In this document: in pieces, positions 49,150-62,372 of the stretch
Layout of the letters: each line of letters begins with the position of its first letter
How positions within the stretch are numbered: position 1 is the first letter of the stretch
Assembly: GCF_000004075.3 (NCBI RefSeq)
Contig: NC_026657.2
Coordinates: forward strand, 28,118,408 to 28,182,407
From: Cucumis sativus
Taxonomy: Eukaryota; Streptophyta; Magnoliopsida; Cucurbitales; Cucurbitaceae
DNA: 64,000 nucleotides
Reading direction: 5' to 3'
The notes under the pieces: model-generated
What the model saw: the letters and a program-made list of their open reading frames with translations, nothing else
What the model was told of the DNA's origin: nothing
The model's database searches: none
Position numbers and translations under genes: made by a program

Positions 49150-51777
49150 ATGGAGATGGAGAAGAAAGAGATGGCTTCTACATCCTCCACTCCCATTTCA
49201 ATTCCAGAGGCCTTCTTCCTCCACCTTATCTCCGCCCTAGCCCTAGCCCTAGCTTTCTGGATTGCTCATTACATCTTCTCTACCCATCTCATCTCCGATC
49301 CTTCTCTTACTCTCTTCTTGATTTTGGTACTTCTCTCAATTCCCTTCATTTTCATCCTTCTTTTCCATTCTACTCCCTGCAATTTTCTTTCATTTTTCTT
49401 CTTTCTCCCTCTCCAGGTCGTTCAATCTCCCATTGTGATTCTTCTCTACAGCCGGTATCGTACGGACCGACACCAATGCTCGGTATAATTCTTCACTCTC
49501 TTAGCTAATATATACGTTCATGAGAAAATTAAACCAAATATCTGATCATGAAAACTTGGACTGTGTTCTTTGTGAATTTGCAGTACTTCAAAGCTGTGGC
49601 ACGAGGATTGCTTGGGCTCCCTGCTGGTTAGTTGGAGAAAACTCATTCCACTTCCCTGCTTTTGATTTTCATTCATTTAATTACTGTTTGATGTTGTTCA
49701 TGTAATTAAGTATTTTGAGGACTGAAATTCTGAATACGAAGATCATATACCTTTAATTTTCTTAAGTACTTCACACAATTTGTATGGCTCATGTCAAATA
49801 TGGTGTCGTGAGAGTTATTGGACAGGAGGAAAGATTCTAAATGTAGCTATAGACTCTTTTCTTTTTTTGCTTTTTCATATTGATGTATAGTGGTTTGGTT
49901 CTTTTTACTGAGCTTGTAATAATTGGATCTATCTGCCGTTTATTATGCAGGTGCTATTATTAATGCTTTTGGAGCAATAGTTCTAGGCGCTCCTATTGGT
50001 GCTCAGTACGTGAATTAGTGTCTCAAAAGCTATATTTTTTATCTCCCGTGGATTACAAATTTTGAATATTATGGTTTGAATGGAAAATTTAATCCAGAAT
50101 TTGTCCTACAAATAAATCCTCTCTGTTATAGCTGGTATTTTGTCACCAACCATTTTATGGGAACACTACTTTTCCTTTTTATCACCAACTCTTTTATGGG
50201 AACGCTACTTTTCCTTTTTCTTTCAATCAAATTTGTGAAAAAATCATTTGGAATTTTACTTGGGAAGAAGATTAATTGAAGGTAGCGTCATTAATCGTAG
50301 CTGATTGTTTTATGATTTTAAACATTGATTCTGCTCACGTCTAAAATTTCCCGAGGTTGAATCATGATGGTCATTAATAATACATTGGATAACTTGTGTG
50401 TCTTTGTGTACATGCTCTGAGTACTTCTCCTTGGCACAGATATTTCTTGAAGACCCTTAACTGGTCACTTGTGATGTCATTGTTCAATGTAAGCAAGCAA
50501 TTAAGACAATTCCTTTGATGGGTATATATCTAATTATATTGTTTTAAGTTTTTCCATCTTTCAGAAACATGTACTCTTTTCATTGGCTATTGTCTTGGAT
50601 CCTTAAGATGGAAAGTGAGACCTCTAACGACGGGAATTTAAGAATATTGGATGGTTAATGAAAATGGAGCTTTTCTCATATTTAGTCATTCTTATCAGTT
50701 TTCTTTTCAATGTCATTCTCTTTGTATTAAAATTCCAGGGTAGATGTAATACTGTGTTAGAAAGCAGATTTCTTCATGACTTCAACTTCACACATTGGTA
50801 TAGATGTGTTAGTCCTTTAATGGTTGTGTTTCTTGTTGGTGTTCTTATAGATTGTGCCTTCAGCATGTGTCTTCGGTTCATCGTGGATAGATTGGCAGCG
50901 CCTATTTGCTTACACAAAGTATGCCTCCAAACATATTCTATCTTCCTTCTCTCAGTCTGTTCTTTTAATGTATTCTTTTACTTGCAAGATATTTAGTCAA
51001 CATTTAATAAGGTAAATACAAAATTTATAATAAAATGTTTATGTGGAGGTAGTGAACGCTTTGCAATTGCAGGCCAATTGGAACTATTGATCACATGATA
51101 TGCATCCCAGCACATGGTGCCATTATTGGAGCGTGGTTTGGTGCATGGCCCATGCCACTTGATTGGGAAAGGCCATGGCAGGTACTTGTTCTTCATACAG
51201 CATTGCATGTCAAAGCTCAATGACATCCAATAATGTGAATTAGCAGTCTCTGGTTTAGACTTAAATTTACAATATTGCATGATTAAGGCATTCAAATAAA
51301 AAATGGTGAAAGTCAAGTCCGCTTATGAATGTAGCAATAGTAACCTATATGATTGTGTCTAGCTTTTGTTGGATCTATTCGTGATTTCTAGGCATCCAGA
51401 GAAAAAAGAATGAGTCAAGTTTGCTCATCTCAAACTTGTGAACTTGCACTCAGACGACCTGTCCACCAAAAGTAATAATTTGATAGACATTTTACCATGT
51501 CCCCATGGTTTTATATCGAATTCAAATAAGATATTAATATTTGGTGTCAATTTATGTCTCCCTTTCCCTAGACATCATTTCCAACTCTAGTGCTCCCAAT
51601 CTTGAAGGTCTTGGATTTCTCGCATCTATGTGAACTATATTAAACACAGATTACTTTAATATGCAGGAATGGCCAATTTGCGTGACTTATGGGGCAATAC
51701 TGGGCTACTCAATTGCAATGGCAGCATCCTTGGTTCTCTCACACCAGAGGGGCTTGCAGCATGTTAAAAGAGACTAA
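49150..51777 (+). CDS. PIGF: GPI-anchor biosynthesis protein PIG-F
   Basis: Eight coding exons join to 225 residues: 49150-49326, 49417-49482, 49584-49626, 49951-50005, 50440-50488, 50851-50918, 51073-51181 and 51667-51777. Hydrophobic segments run almost throughout (for example HLISALALALAFWIAHYIF, GAIINAFGAIVLGAPIGA, ICVTYGAILGYSIAMAASLVL), as expected of a polytopic ER membrane protein. The conserved DWERPWQEWPI near residue 185 and PIGTIDHMICIPAHGAIIGA are family marks. PIG-F is the stabilising partner of the enzymes (PIG-O, PIG-G) that add ethanolamine phosphate to the glycosylphosphatidylinositol core. Exon 4 ends within a CA|GTACGT donor; splicing there, rather than after CAG or TAC, keeps the GAQYFLKTLNW frame. 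The second ATG at 49,156 and third at 49,171 are alternative starts. The length matches plant relatives. Confidence 0.92.
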
Positions 51778-52705
51778 CTACCCAGTATTCTTTTCTAGGT
51801 AGATTAGAAAATTTCAATCACACGATGCTCCGTTTTAGAACTTCTAACCATTCATTTTCTTTTTAACATCTATCAAGACACATGCGCTGTTTCTTTGCAG
51901 CCATGTTACAATACTGCACGAAAACCTCCTTTTTTCTCCCAATGGGGACTTCTACATGTGAATTGTCTCTCAATATAATATGGTGTGCTAAAATGTGTAG
52001 ATATTTTTTTTCCTTTTACACTGATCATGAAGACCTGTGTTGCCCCTTTTTGGCCACCGAAAGGGAAATGGAATACGTTTCATTCCATTCCCTACCCCAC
52101 AAAAGATGGATAAGGAGGGGGAAAAGAAAAAGATGAAATCCATTAGATGCTAGAAAGAAAAAGACATTCTTCTAGGACCCCTTATCATTTGTGAAGTGAT
52201 TCGACAGAGCCCATTGCGGCTTGTCTGGATCCATCCCCCCAGCTCAAAATTGCCAAAATTCTGAACAATATTAGAACTTCCACCTGTTAAATTTCTCAGG
52301 CCTACCTACCGCACTCTCCCCTTGGCTTTGCCATCTGCAGTAAAAGTCTGAACAAGGCTACTATTTGTTTGCATCATATCCAAAGTTTGGTTCATTATAG
52401 GAGATATAATACGCTGGAGATATAATACGCTTGCCATGTAAGCTTTAAACATCAAATTTTGTTCATACAAAGTTCAAAACAAAGAAAGAGATGTTGGCTG
52501 TTAGTTGATACAGCTACTGAACTACATATATTTTTAAGCACCCTACCTACATATTTACAATAAGTTGACTTGTAAGGAGGGCACTGTTTATTCATCTACA
52601 CAGTAATGGAACAGAGAAGGGTAGATTTTTCTGTTTCTTTTTTCTTTTCATTAGAGATCTGGTTTATGCTAGACTTTCTATTAACAAGATGAACCAAAAC
52701 AAAGG
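51778..52705. other. Spacer between convergent PIG-F and ASG1-like genes
   Basis: About 930 bp holding both 3' untranslated regions. No coding sequence of its own is seen; the short open frame at 51,882-52,136 has no recognisable content. A small direct repeat, 'ggagatataatacgct', occurs twice at about 52,400-52,432. Confidence 0.55.
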
Positions 52706-55172
52706 TTATCTAGAACGATCATCAGAATCATCGAACAAGTTGAACAAAAACTGAGGTAGAGAAGCTATTCTGGGAAGATTAAGCAGCAGCTCACCAACGG
52801 AATCATTCCTCGACATTGCTATGTGCTTGCTCGATTGAAAGCCATCGTGTGCAGGTAAGCCTTCTCGACTCATAGTTTCATATTCTGATGCAGTAGTGGG
52901 GTAGGTGTTGACATCGAGGCTATTATTGGCAGCTTTGGTTTGCAAGGTCTTAGCCATACAAGAATCCTTTTGCAGAAGACAGCATAGGGAATTCACCCTG
53001 GACATGATAGTCTGCTCGTCTGAGTCGGATGGATTTTGAGAATCTCCAAAAAGATACTGTGTAATTCCCTCTAGGGCTTCTCTGCTTTGTTGGTTTTCTT
53101 CAGAAAACATAGAACCGTTGGGTGTCATCTGCTGTGATAGGCAGTGTTCAATATGATTGACAAAATCACTAACAGACATTGATGGCCGAATCCCAGGAAC
53201 CATGACTTGATCCCATTTATTTAACAGTCTTGAACTTTCACATCCATCGTTTCTTAATTCCTCCGTCGCTTGAGCTTCCAACCCTAAAATGTATTAATTG
53301 ACAAAATCAGAATATTAGCAAAGATAAGGTTAATTGTCAGCTTGAAGATAAAGAATGTCTAGAGGGATGGAAAGCCTGTAGGCGCATCTTTCTAGTTCCT
53401 ATACTTTCAATAGTTCTATTAATTGGAGATTGTCATATTTGAGAGTGATAAGTCATACAAATTTAAAATATACATGCATTTTACCTGAATTAGGTGATGG
53501 AGATTGCTCAGAATATTCTTCAGAAGCACCCGCAAGACATTCATGTTCTTTAACTGAGGAAGGTGATTGAGTTCCCGATGGTGACACCATACCTAAACTA
53601 AAGAAAGTAGGTCCCTCCTTCAAATCAACTCCTTCTTTGGATTCATTTGAACCATTGGTTTTAAAATAAGGACATTCTAACACGATATCTGGTTGCTGGC
53701 TTAGAAAGTTGAGACGAGGATCGCAGCGTACAAGCTTCTCAAAATGCTTGTTTAACAAGCCTTGTGAACATTGCAGGAAATGCCTTCTGCAAAAAAGTAT
53801 ACAATAAACCAAAATAGTAAGGATAAAATCGGATCAAGCTTAGCAGAGAAATACAAAAGTAGTTGGTATATTCTTGTTCAAGATTACGTTATTCAATTAA
53901 GTTAAGACGTCTCTTTCTATGGCTTTCATACCCAAAAGGCAGCATAAATAATATACACCAACACACCTATATCTGCTCGCTTCTCCACCAGTAAAGTCGG
54001 CTGTTGCTTGCCATAAAGTGTGTTTCTTAGGCTGTGGGTTTATTTCCCGAAAGAAAAGGGGCTGTCTCGCCAGCTACAAAAGAGAATCAAAACACCAAAC
54101 GTGTAAAACATTTGAAAACAAGGTGGGAACTCCCACATAAACTTGATGAAGGAAAACAATGGGAAAAAGAAATGACTCACCACTACATCCAAAGTGCCGA
54201 GACCATCCTCGGGATAAGTCGCCTTCAAGGCGACGATATCCGACCATTGAATTTCTATCTTATTCTTAAGATTCCCATCTAGAAGCTCCCAAACCAACTT
54301 ATGCTTTGCAAAATAACACTTGGCCACTAAATCTCCCTCATATCTTGACTTATACTGCAAATCAACACAACATTCTCACCATCAAAACCACCAAATTTAA
54401 CAGTTTAGCTAAACTAGGGAAAGATATAAGTACGTACCTCCCAAGTACCAATCTTAAGAATCAAGGCAGGGAAATTAGAAGCCTTGAGTTTGTCTGCAGT
54501 AGTAAAAGCATTGCCTCCCTTCTGATCCTTTTTGCTCAAACTATCTAATTTTGCAGTTTCTTGAGATAGTTTTGCTTGAATCAAATCCAATAAGGAAGGA
54601 CTCTTTTTTAGGCTTAAACCCAATGGGCTTGGCTCGTCTAGAGGATTGTACGGACTGGATGATAAAGGAAACGCATTGGCTTCTGATGTCCATCTCTGGA
54701 TATTCAAAACACAAATTCAGAAAATATGAAACCCTAATTTGAGAAGAAAGAAGAAGAATCAACACAACTAGAAACATACTAAATATCATACAGATACTCC
54801 GTTTATTGGTAATCACACCATAGAAGAACCAGAAAGAAACAGTTCCTCTAAGAACAAATATATGATGGATTAAGGAAGAATAAGAAAGGGTAAACTAATG
54901 AAGTTGTTCCCAATCCCTTTCTATTGGCGAAAATTAATGTCGAAGGACCATAATTTTCCTACATTTTGGGAACTTGATTAGCGAATTCAGAGTAAAGGAA
55001 CAAAATCAATAGAGGAAAAAAGAGAAAATCAGAGGAATACCTCGGAGGAGAAGTCGGATTTGGATCGCTTATGAAATTGATCGAGAAGGTCTTCCAATGA
55101 ATCCTCAACCTCTTTCTTCAGCCTCTTGGCGGTCGGAATCTTCTCCGTCCCGGAATTCATCAGCTGAACCAT
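52706..55172 (-). CDS. ASG1: ASG1-like plant protein of unknown biochemical role
   Basis: Six exons on the minus strand, 55172-55041, 54695-54438, 54354-54181, 54073-53967, 53786-53485 and 53283-52706, give 516 residues with every junction in phase. The N-terminal basic and acidic stretch (KRLKKEVEDSLEDLLDQFHK) is followed by a conserved core: NFPALILKIGTWEYKSRYEG, CYFAKHKLVWELLDG, KIEIQWSDIVALKA, VLARQPLFFREINPQPKKHT, LWQATADFTGG and HFLQCSQGLLNKHFEKLV. The C-terminal half is serine-rich and probably disordered. From memory this is the family of Arabidopsis ASG1 (ALTERED SEED GERMINATION 1, At2g24100) and its paralogue. No enzymatic motif is visible, and a nuclear or nucleic-acid role would only be a guess. 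The start is the first ATG of the open frame; a second in-frame ATG lies 12 bp later. The gene is convergent with PIG-F. Confidence 0.82.
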
Positions 55173-56068
55173 TAAGCCGCCGGAAGGAAACAGAAAACAA
55201 CGCTGATTCTTGAAAAACTCAGTCGGAAAGGAATCGTTCTCACTGAGTCAAACTAGAACGAGTCGGTAGGAAAGGAAAAGAAAATCGGCGGCGTAGAAGA
55301 AAAAAAAGGGACGGAGTGGGCAAATTGGAGGATGATTTGTTGTTGAAGAAGGGTAACGGCTACGTGGGGTTTCAACTGGGTGGAGGAAGAAGAGAAATGT
55401 CCCCCGTTGGAACTTATACAGGTTTTCCAGACGGCAAACGCAATTGACCTAATTACCCCCACCCCTAACCCTCCACGTCAGCTTCTCTTCCAGCCCATTC
55501 GGACTCCCCACTGGCATTCGCATACTCTCCCATTTTCCTTTTTTTTATTTTGTAAAACATTCTTAAATAGTAGTCTTCAGTAATATGGTCCATGAAAGAA
55601 AATAGTCTTGGAAATACAACTAAAAAATTAAATTTAGAAAATAGTCTTGGAAATACAAGTAAAAAATAAAATTTTGTTTCTTTGAAAAAATGAAAATATT
55701 AAAACGTAGATTGAGAATTATTTGATTTTAAAACTGTATTAGTTCCCTCATTTATTTAGTATTACTTTTTAGATTATGTTTCGAAACACTGAGTTAGTTT
55801 GAATTGAAAAAATAGTAGTTATATTTAAAAAAATGTTTTGATTGAGTAGAGGAAAATAGTTGTTATAGGAGTAGTTAAGAGTAATTTTGGATGATTGTAA
55901 AAAGAAAAAGAAGAGGGAGAGAAATTAAATGTAAATGGGTGGTGGTAAAGAAAAAGAAGGGAGTAGAAGTTTGGTATGATGATGGGAATAGAAAAAGAAA
56001 GGATAATTTAGCGTAAATGGGGAAGATGAGGAGAGTGTGTGAAGAATTTGTCGTTTAATGAAAGGGGG

Positions 56069-56264
56069 CACGTGGGAGCACGTGAGGGAAAAAGGTAGGA
56101 CCCATGTGACAATGTGTTTGGTTGATAGTAAGTGATTTGAGGGGTTTCCGTTTTTAGAGTTTGGTTTGATTGGAGAAAGGCGAAACGTGTCGAAAGTCCT
56201 TTTGACACGTAAGCCCGCCTCTGTCCACGTGGTGGCATATTTTGGATAAATATCAGTACGTGGC
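56069..56264. promoter_or_regulatory. Cluster of ACGT-core (G-box/ABRE-like) motifs
   Basis: CACGTG occurs at 56,069-56,074 and 56,079-56,084, CCACGTGG at 56,225-56,232 and ACGTGGC at 56,258-56,264, with further ACGT cores near 56,186 and 56,208. bZIP and bHLH factors bind such motifs in ABA- and light-regulated promoters. The nearest gene reading away from here is the ASG1-like gene, whose start is about 900 bp away. Confidence 0.45.
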
Positions 56265-56292
56265 CCCCAGTTGTGGATAAGGTTTGGAACAC

Positions 56293-56359
56293 CAAGGCAA
56301 GGCAAGGCAAGACAAAGCAAAGCAAACACCACTCTCTTTCTTTCTTTCTTTCTTTCTTT
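56293..56359. repeat. (GGCAA)n-like and (TTTC)n microsatellites
   Basis: About six copies of an AAGGC/AAAGC pentamer (56,293-56,325) are followed after a few bases by a tetranucleotide run of CTTT units (about 56,335-56,359). Confidence 0.85.
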
Positions 56360-57646
56360 TTTAGATAAATATCCTTTTTATTATTTTAATGGATAAATTG
56401 TGTTATTCTTTTTTAATTTATAAAAAATAAAAAAGATTATAGTTATTTTCATTTTTCAAAGAATCCACAAAAAAATTGGGAGAAAAATAGGAGGCGCACT
56501 TAAAAGGCTTCTCTTTCTTAAGTTTTAAGATAAGTGTCTAATTTGACTTTATTTCTTATTTTATTTACTTTATTATTTTCCTAACTTTCTCTTTTTAAAT
56601 TAGTTTTCTCTCTTCCTATTTTGCCTTGTGATAAACGGCAGCTATTATGGAGAAGAAATTATGGAATTATATAGTTTTTACACTATTTTATTATTCATAC
56701 TGCCATCATCTATTTCTATATCTTCATATGCACATTTCTTCTTCCCACCTTTCATTTTTACGTTTTTTCTATCATTTTAACATACTATATATATATATAT
56801 ATATATAAACATTTCTTTTCTTATTTAAATAATTTAATCCACTCAAGATTTTTATTTTATTTTTTCATAGGAAACTATGATAATATATATATATAGAGTC
56901 AATTTAAATTAATATTAGGAGTTTTCAATATATAATAATAAAATAAAATATTTAAATCTTATACCAAAAATTCACTAAATAACTTATTTCTCTTCCTCTT
57001 TTTAATATACTATTCATTATATTATTTATTTATACTTTCACTCTTTAAGGTCCTAATTATTTGTTTATTTTTATAATAAAAAAATTATTTACTCTTTTTG
57101 TTTTAGTCTTAATTTTAAAATATCAATAGTACAATAATTATAATATGAACAATATAATATAATGGTTGTTGATTGGAGTAATTTAACTTTATTTGTGATC
57201 TTTTTACTTTTTTCGATGTGTATTTTGAGTTGAATTTTATTTCAAATTATTTTGTTTTATTTCTTTACATTAATTTTTTTGTTTTACTTTGTCTCAATTT
57301 CACATGTCAATGTTGTGATATATTTATATTATATGTATTAGTTGGTTAATATACTTACTACGTGATTTTCATTTTTTTCAAATTTTATGCAGTTCATTAG
57401 AGTATTATTAAGTATATGAATGATGTAACTCAGTGTATCATTATCAAGTATATCAACAATATATTGTTAAAGCATATCATTAAAGTGAATCATTATTAAG
57501 TATATGAATCTAGTTTACAAGTGTATATCAATAGTATATCAAACGCATTTAATCAATCAATTGTATAAGTAAATAATACTAAATGTATATGCAGTATATC
57601 AAGTGTATCAAAGAGTATTAAATGCATCAAGTGTATTAATCAAATG

Positions 57647-57722
57647 TATCGTGTGTATCAAGAAGTATCGTGTGTATCAATAAATATCATGTGTATCAAG
57701 GCGTGTATAAGGTGTATCAAAC
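57647..57722. repeat. 19-bp tandem repeat, GTGTATCA type
   Basis: Four near-identical units of the form 'tatcgtgtgtatcaagaag' lie head to tail. Looser copies of 'gtgtatca' and 'agtatatca' extend left to about 57,410. Confidence 0.75.
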
Positions 57723-60700
57723 GTATATTAGTAACAATGACATTTGTGATATTTTACTTTTGATATGTGGGTTGGGTTTCGTTTTTGCCACTTTCGCAAA
57801 TAATAAAATGTGTGTGCTATGGACTTAATTATTATAACTTATTTTGTCATTTTTGTGAGTGCTTCTAATTTTTTTTTTGTTAATAATTAAAGAAAATAAT
57901 AAAAGGAATATATATATAGGTAGATAGAGAGGGGTATTAAAATATAAATTTCTCTTAAATGTACTTTTTTTTTTTTTTAGTAAAAAGTTTCAAACTTTGC
58001 AGCAATATACTCTCTTTTTTTTTTTCTTTTTCTTTTGGAGCAATTTTAAATGTTTAAATATAAGAATCGAGATAGGAGAATAATAAAAAGGGAGATTAGA
58101 TGTATAGATTCACTTTTTAAGTATTGTATTTACTTTGAAGTTATTTTAAACTATGTTTTTTTATTTTTAATATTAATTATTCTTATAAAGGATGGAATCT
58201 TTGGACTTAGAAGAGAGGTATGTGGATACTTTGACTTCAATTAAGATAAAGATGTTATTTGAAGGAACTTAAATTGGTACATTATTAAATGCTCATTTTT
58301 TTTTTACTTTCAAGGTCTCATGTACTTAATAGAGTAAGACAATTAAAATATGAGTATTATTTATGTTAATATTTTAATAATTATGTTATATAGTATAATT
58401 TTTGGAACCTAAAATTGGAACTCCATTACTTGTTTATTACACACTCCAAATTTATTGAAACTATTTATTGCTATTTTTTTATTTGATGCTCATCTTTTTT
58501 TCTTTTTAAATTATTTTAAATGAAAAAATATTTATAAATATATTAAAATCTAGAAATCTAAACAAATTTAGATACGATAATAGTAAGAGTTATATTTTAT
58601 TATATTTTATAAATATTTTTTTTTGTTCGTTTTGCTCTATTTGAAAATAAGTATTTATTTGATGTTACAAAATCCAATAACAAAAAAAAACTTAAACTTA
58701 TAAATATAGCCATGTTTTTTTAACATCAGGCTTTTGTTTTTCATTTTTTACCTTTCAATTTAACCATCATTGGTGCAGCATAATGTGCATGAAAAGAATA
58801 TTTAGGAGTTGTTTATGGTGAGTTATATAACAATATATATTGTAACGTAGTTTAAGACTCATTTTTTGTTTGAGTATATTTTTGTTTCAATTAGTAATAC
58901 GAAACTCATTTGGTTCTAAAAGTTTTCAATATAACTTTATTTCTCTCGTTCTTTTCACATTTTATGATTTCGTTTTTTCAGCGCCGATTACTCACATTTT
59001 TTAATTCTTCTCTATTCTTCCGTAATCTCAATTAAAGACTAACTTTTTTAACATTTTTTTTCTAAAACAAATAGAATGAGGGTATAAAGTTATTAATAAT
59101 ATTTTTTTAAAAAAAAGTAGTGGAACCCACTGAATAAATAACGAACAGAAGAGACTAAAAAAGGAATGAGATTACTCCATTTATTCCCAAAATTGGCATT
59201 GTTCTTATGGGTATCATCACCCATTGATTTCATTCCATATATTTTAGTAAACACACCACCAATGTGAAATCAAATCATTATTATTATTTTCTGATTTCCT
59301 AACTTTGTTGATAAATCTAAATTAGGAAGGATTTCATATATGGCAATATAATTTACACTATTTGTAAATATTATGACATAATTTTAAATCCAACAAGAAT
59401 AAGGCAAGTGAATAATAAAAAAAGTGGTATACGCCAACCCATCTCAGTGTTATATCGTAAATAAAATAATTTAAAATACTATATTAATTAAATTTTAACT
59501 TTCTTTTTAGTCCCAACAAAAATCTTTTTTTTTTTATTTATAACTATTTGTATGTTTATTAGTTATTATGTTGATGGTTGATATATCATATTAATCAAAG
59601 TAAGAATATTTTGTATGGTAGATTCTTTAAATTGTTTTTAATCGGTTTGTACATGCTTACTCCAATTTATGTTTATAAATATATATCATTGATTTATCAT
59701 ATTAATAGATTAAAAAAAATGTAAATCCATAGTATTTAACTTGTCTTTATAATTTTTTGACATGATATTTTGTTTTATTTCTTTTATTTCCCTCTTGGTG
59801 ATTTATTTGCTTGTTCATTTGGCCAATCACCAATTTACCAAATAGATATATAGGTTAAAATAGTAAAAATGGCCTATCAATTATGGTAACTAAATTACTT
59901 AATAGTTGTTTATCACTTATATGTATACAGTTTTTTATGCTTTATCATGTATCATTATTATTGCCTACGCTGGTAAATGTAAAAATCCCTCTTTTCACTA
60001 TGATAATAATCCACGTTCACCTCTAATTTTCTTTTATTGAGAAAATGAGTAAGTAATGATGAATTTAGAATGTTTTGTTAATTCACTACATAAATATATG
60101 TTACGTTATATTAGCAATATACGAACATAATAATAAATTGCGTAAACATATTTAAAAAATGTGAGCAAAAAAAAAATCAAGAAAATGCTAAATTTAATTG
60201 ATATCATTTGTAACCTTTTTTAACATATAAATTTGAGAAATTGCTTAAGAAAACCATCCTAATGTGACAAAGAAATTATGCACTAGTTCGAAACGTGTGA
60301 GGAAAAACGTTTGTACCTCGAGTTTGTATTAATAGTTGTTTAGAAACATGGATATTTTCGTATTTACATCAAAAAATTTATTATAAGATGGTCATGTCGT
60401 CATGACTTCATTGAATAATTTTTCAATCAATTGACATTAACATTGGAAAGAGTTAGCTTAATTATATACCAACAAGACAAAGACAAAGCTTGGAGCAAAG
60501 GAATGTGAGATACATCCCAAATAGTTTCATCCAGCCAATGCTTGAGATTACTTCAATCAAACGTTAACTTTCCTCCATAATTACAGAAACAAGGTTAGGA
60601 GTGGTATCATATACATCCATGTGTTATCTTGTGTCAAAATTCTACGACAAAATGAATAGACCAAAAGTAAAGAGTTATGCCTCTTTCTAAGTTTCTATAT

Positions 60701-62372
60701 GACTCATGCTCTTTTCATTCTAGAGAATGCCTTTAATCCTTTGTAGGGGTCGGAAAAGCTACATTAGCAATCCAACTTTACTTAATCAATGTCATTCACC
60801 AATCACTGTACTTTTCTCTTTATCTCCTGACCAAACATCTTTGGTTTGGACAGTTTTTCGGTCTATCAAGCTGAAACCCTTAGTTATGGATATAATGACC
60901 TACGAGTGTTCGATCTTATTGATTATGAATTTTACTAATTTTCATCTTATATATAATGGATATTCAGAGAGTGGTTTCATAGGTTTTCGGGTTATAAAAA
61001 AAATGTGTTGCAAACAAAATCAAGGAAATCCTATGTTGTTTATAAAACGTTCAATACTATATAGAGAATTGTTTTGGACGAATTGTTTGCGTTTGATGAT
61101 ATTATCATTGTCACAAAAAAAGAGTAAAGAAAAAAAATGTTTTCTTAATGAATTTAAAGTTTAGAAAAATAAAATATAATCTCTCTTTATAATGAAAGTG
61201 GCCTGTTTTAAACCGAACATATTCTCATCACAATAAAAATATATGAATGACATACTATATATATATATATCCAGAAATTTTAGTTTAGTGTAACCAAATG
61301 CTTAAAAGATAAAACTGTAAAACGAAATTTAGTTTTTAAAATTATCTTCTTTTATTTAATGAAATTAAAAAAAATTTAGAATGAAACACTCAGTTTTCAA
61401 AAACTAATTGATTATCAAAACGTACTTTAAACCTAAATTTAATCATAAATTTTAAATTTTAACTTTAATTAATTTAGATCCCTAAAATGATTGAGTAATT
61501 ACAATGGAAGTGACTTACCAATATTAGCAACATAGTCTTTTAAAATATTGATCTAAACTTAATTATTTTAAATCTAATTGATGTATTTGCAACTATCCCA
61601 ATTTTTTATAAATGTTTGGAAATGTCCACTTCTGTTCATGATGTAAATATAAACCACCATAGTTTCTTTTATTTTCAAGGAGAAAGATGGAACAAACTAA
61701 ATGTTTGTGAACTAAGAATGGATCCTATTGAAAATTCGAGAAGCAAGATAAAAGGGTCTGAAAAATTAAAAGACCACGGTGGAATTCAAACAAAACTCAC
61801 CTAACATTAAAAGAGTGCTTGAGTTAAATTTTTTTTCAAAAAAGTCCATTTTTCCAAAAATAGAAAAAAGGGTAATTCCTAACAGAGCAACAATTTTAAA
61901 AGATTTGTGCATTTTAAAGAAAATGCCTAATTTAAAATCATACCAGACAAACAAAGACAAACAATAACGTGAAAATGAGGGTCAATTAAGGCAAACATAT
62001 TTTAATGACAATACGTAAGACTTAATATTTAATTCAATTCAAAGGTCAAAGAGAGTAAGGTAGGGTATGACCGGTAGCTCCCATTAATAATTGTACCCAA
62101 AATAATATGAACATTATGATTGAAGGTTTAATATAAATTCATTATCACAAAAAAAAAAAAAGGAAAAGAAAAAACAACAACAAATTAATGCAAGAAAGCA
62201 ATGTTAATAACATTCTGCTATATCTTATAAGTTATATGTGTGAATCAAAAAGGATGAATGAACTTTTGATCTATAATAATCATCGATTTTTCTTTTTTAT
62301 AAATACAAAGCCCACCAAAGAGAAGGACCAATACATGAGAAGGTTTTGTACCTTGAAGTCCCTACGTGTGTA

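Larger units (their letters stand above)
55173..62372. other. Gene-poor AT-rich region
   Basis: The first 400 bp are the upstream region of the ASG1-like gene. Then come an island near 55,920-56,330 with ACGT-core motifs, pentanucleotide and tetranucleotide repeats, and long AT-rich stretches. The longest open frame, 60,727-61,164 (145 codons), matches no family I recognise; its surroundings, 60,480-61,100, are less AT-rich than the rest, so it could be a decayed gene. No intact gene is supported. Confidence 0.4.

Noticed and set aside
55925..56332. Two overlapping minus-strand open frames of 105 and 135 codons.
   Set aside because: They overlap in different frames, consist largely of repeated short words and microsatellite translation, and contain no domain.
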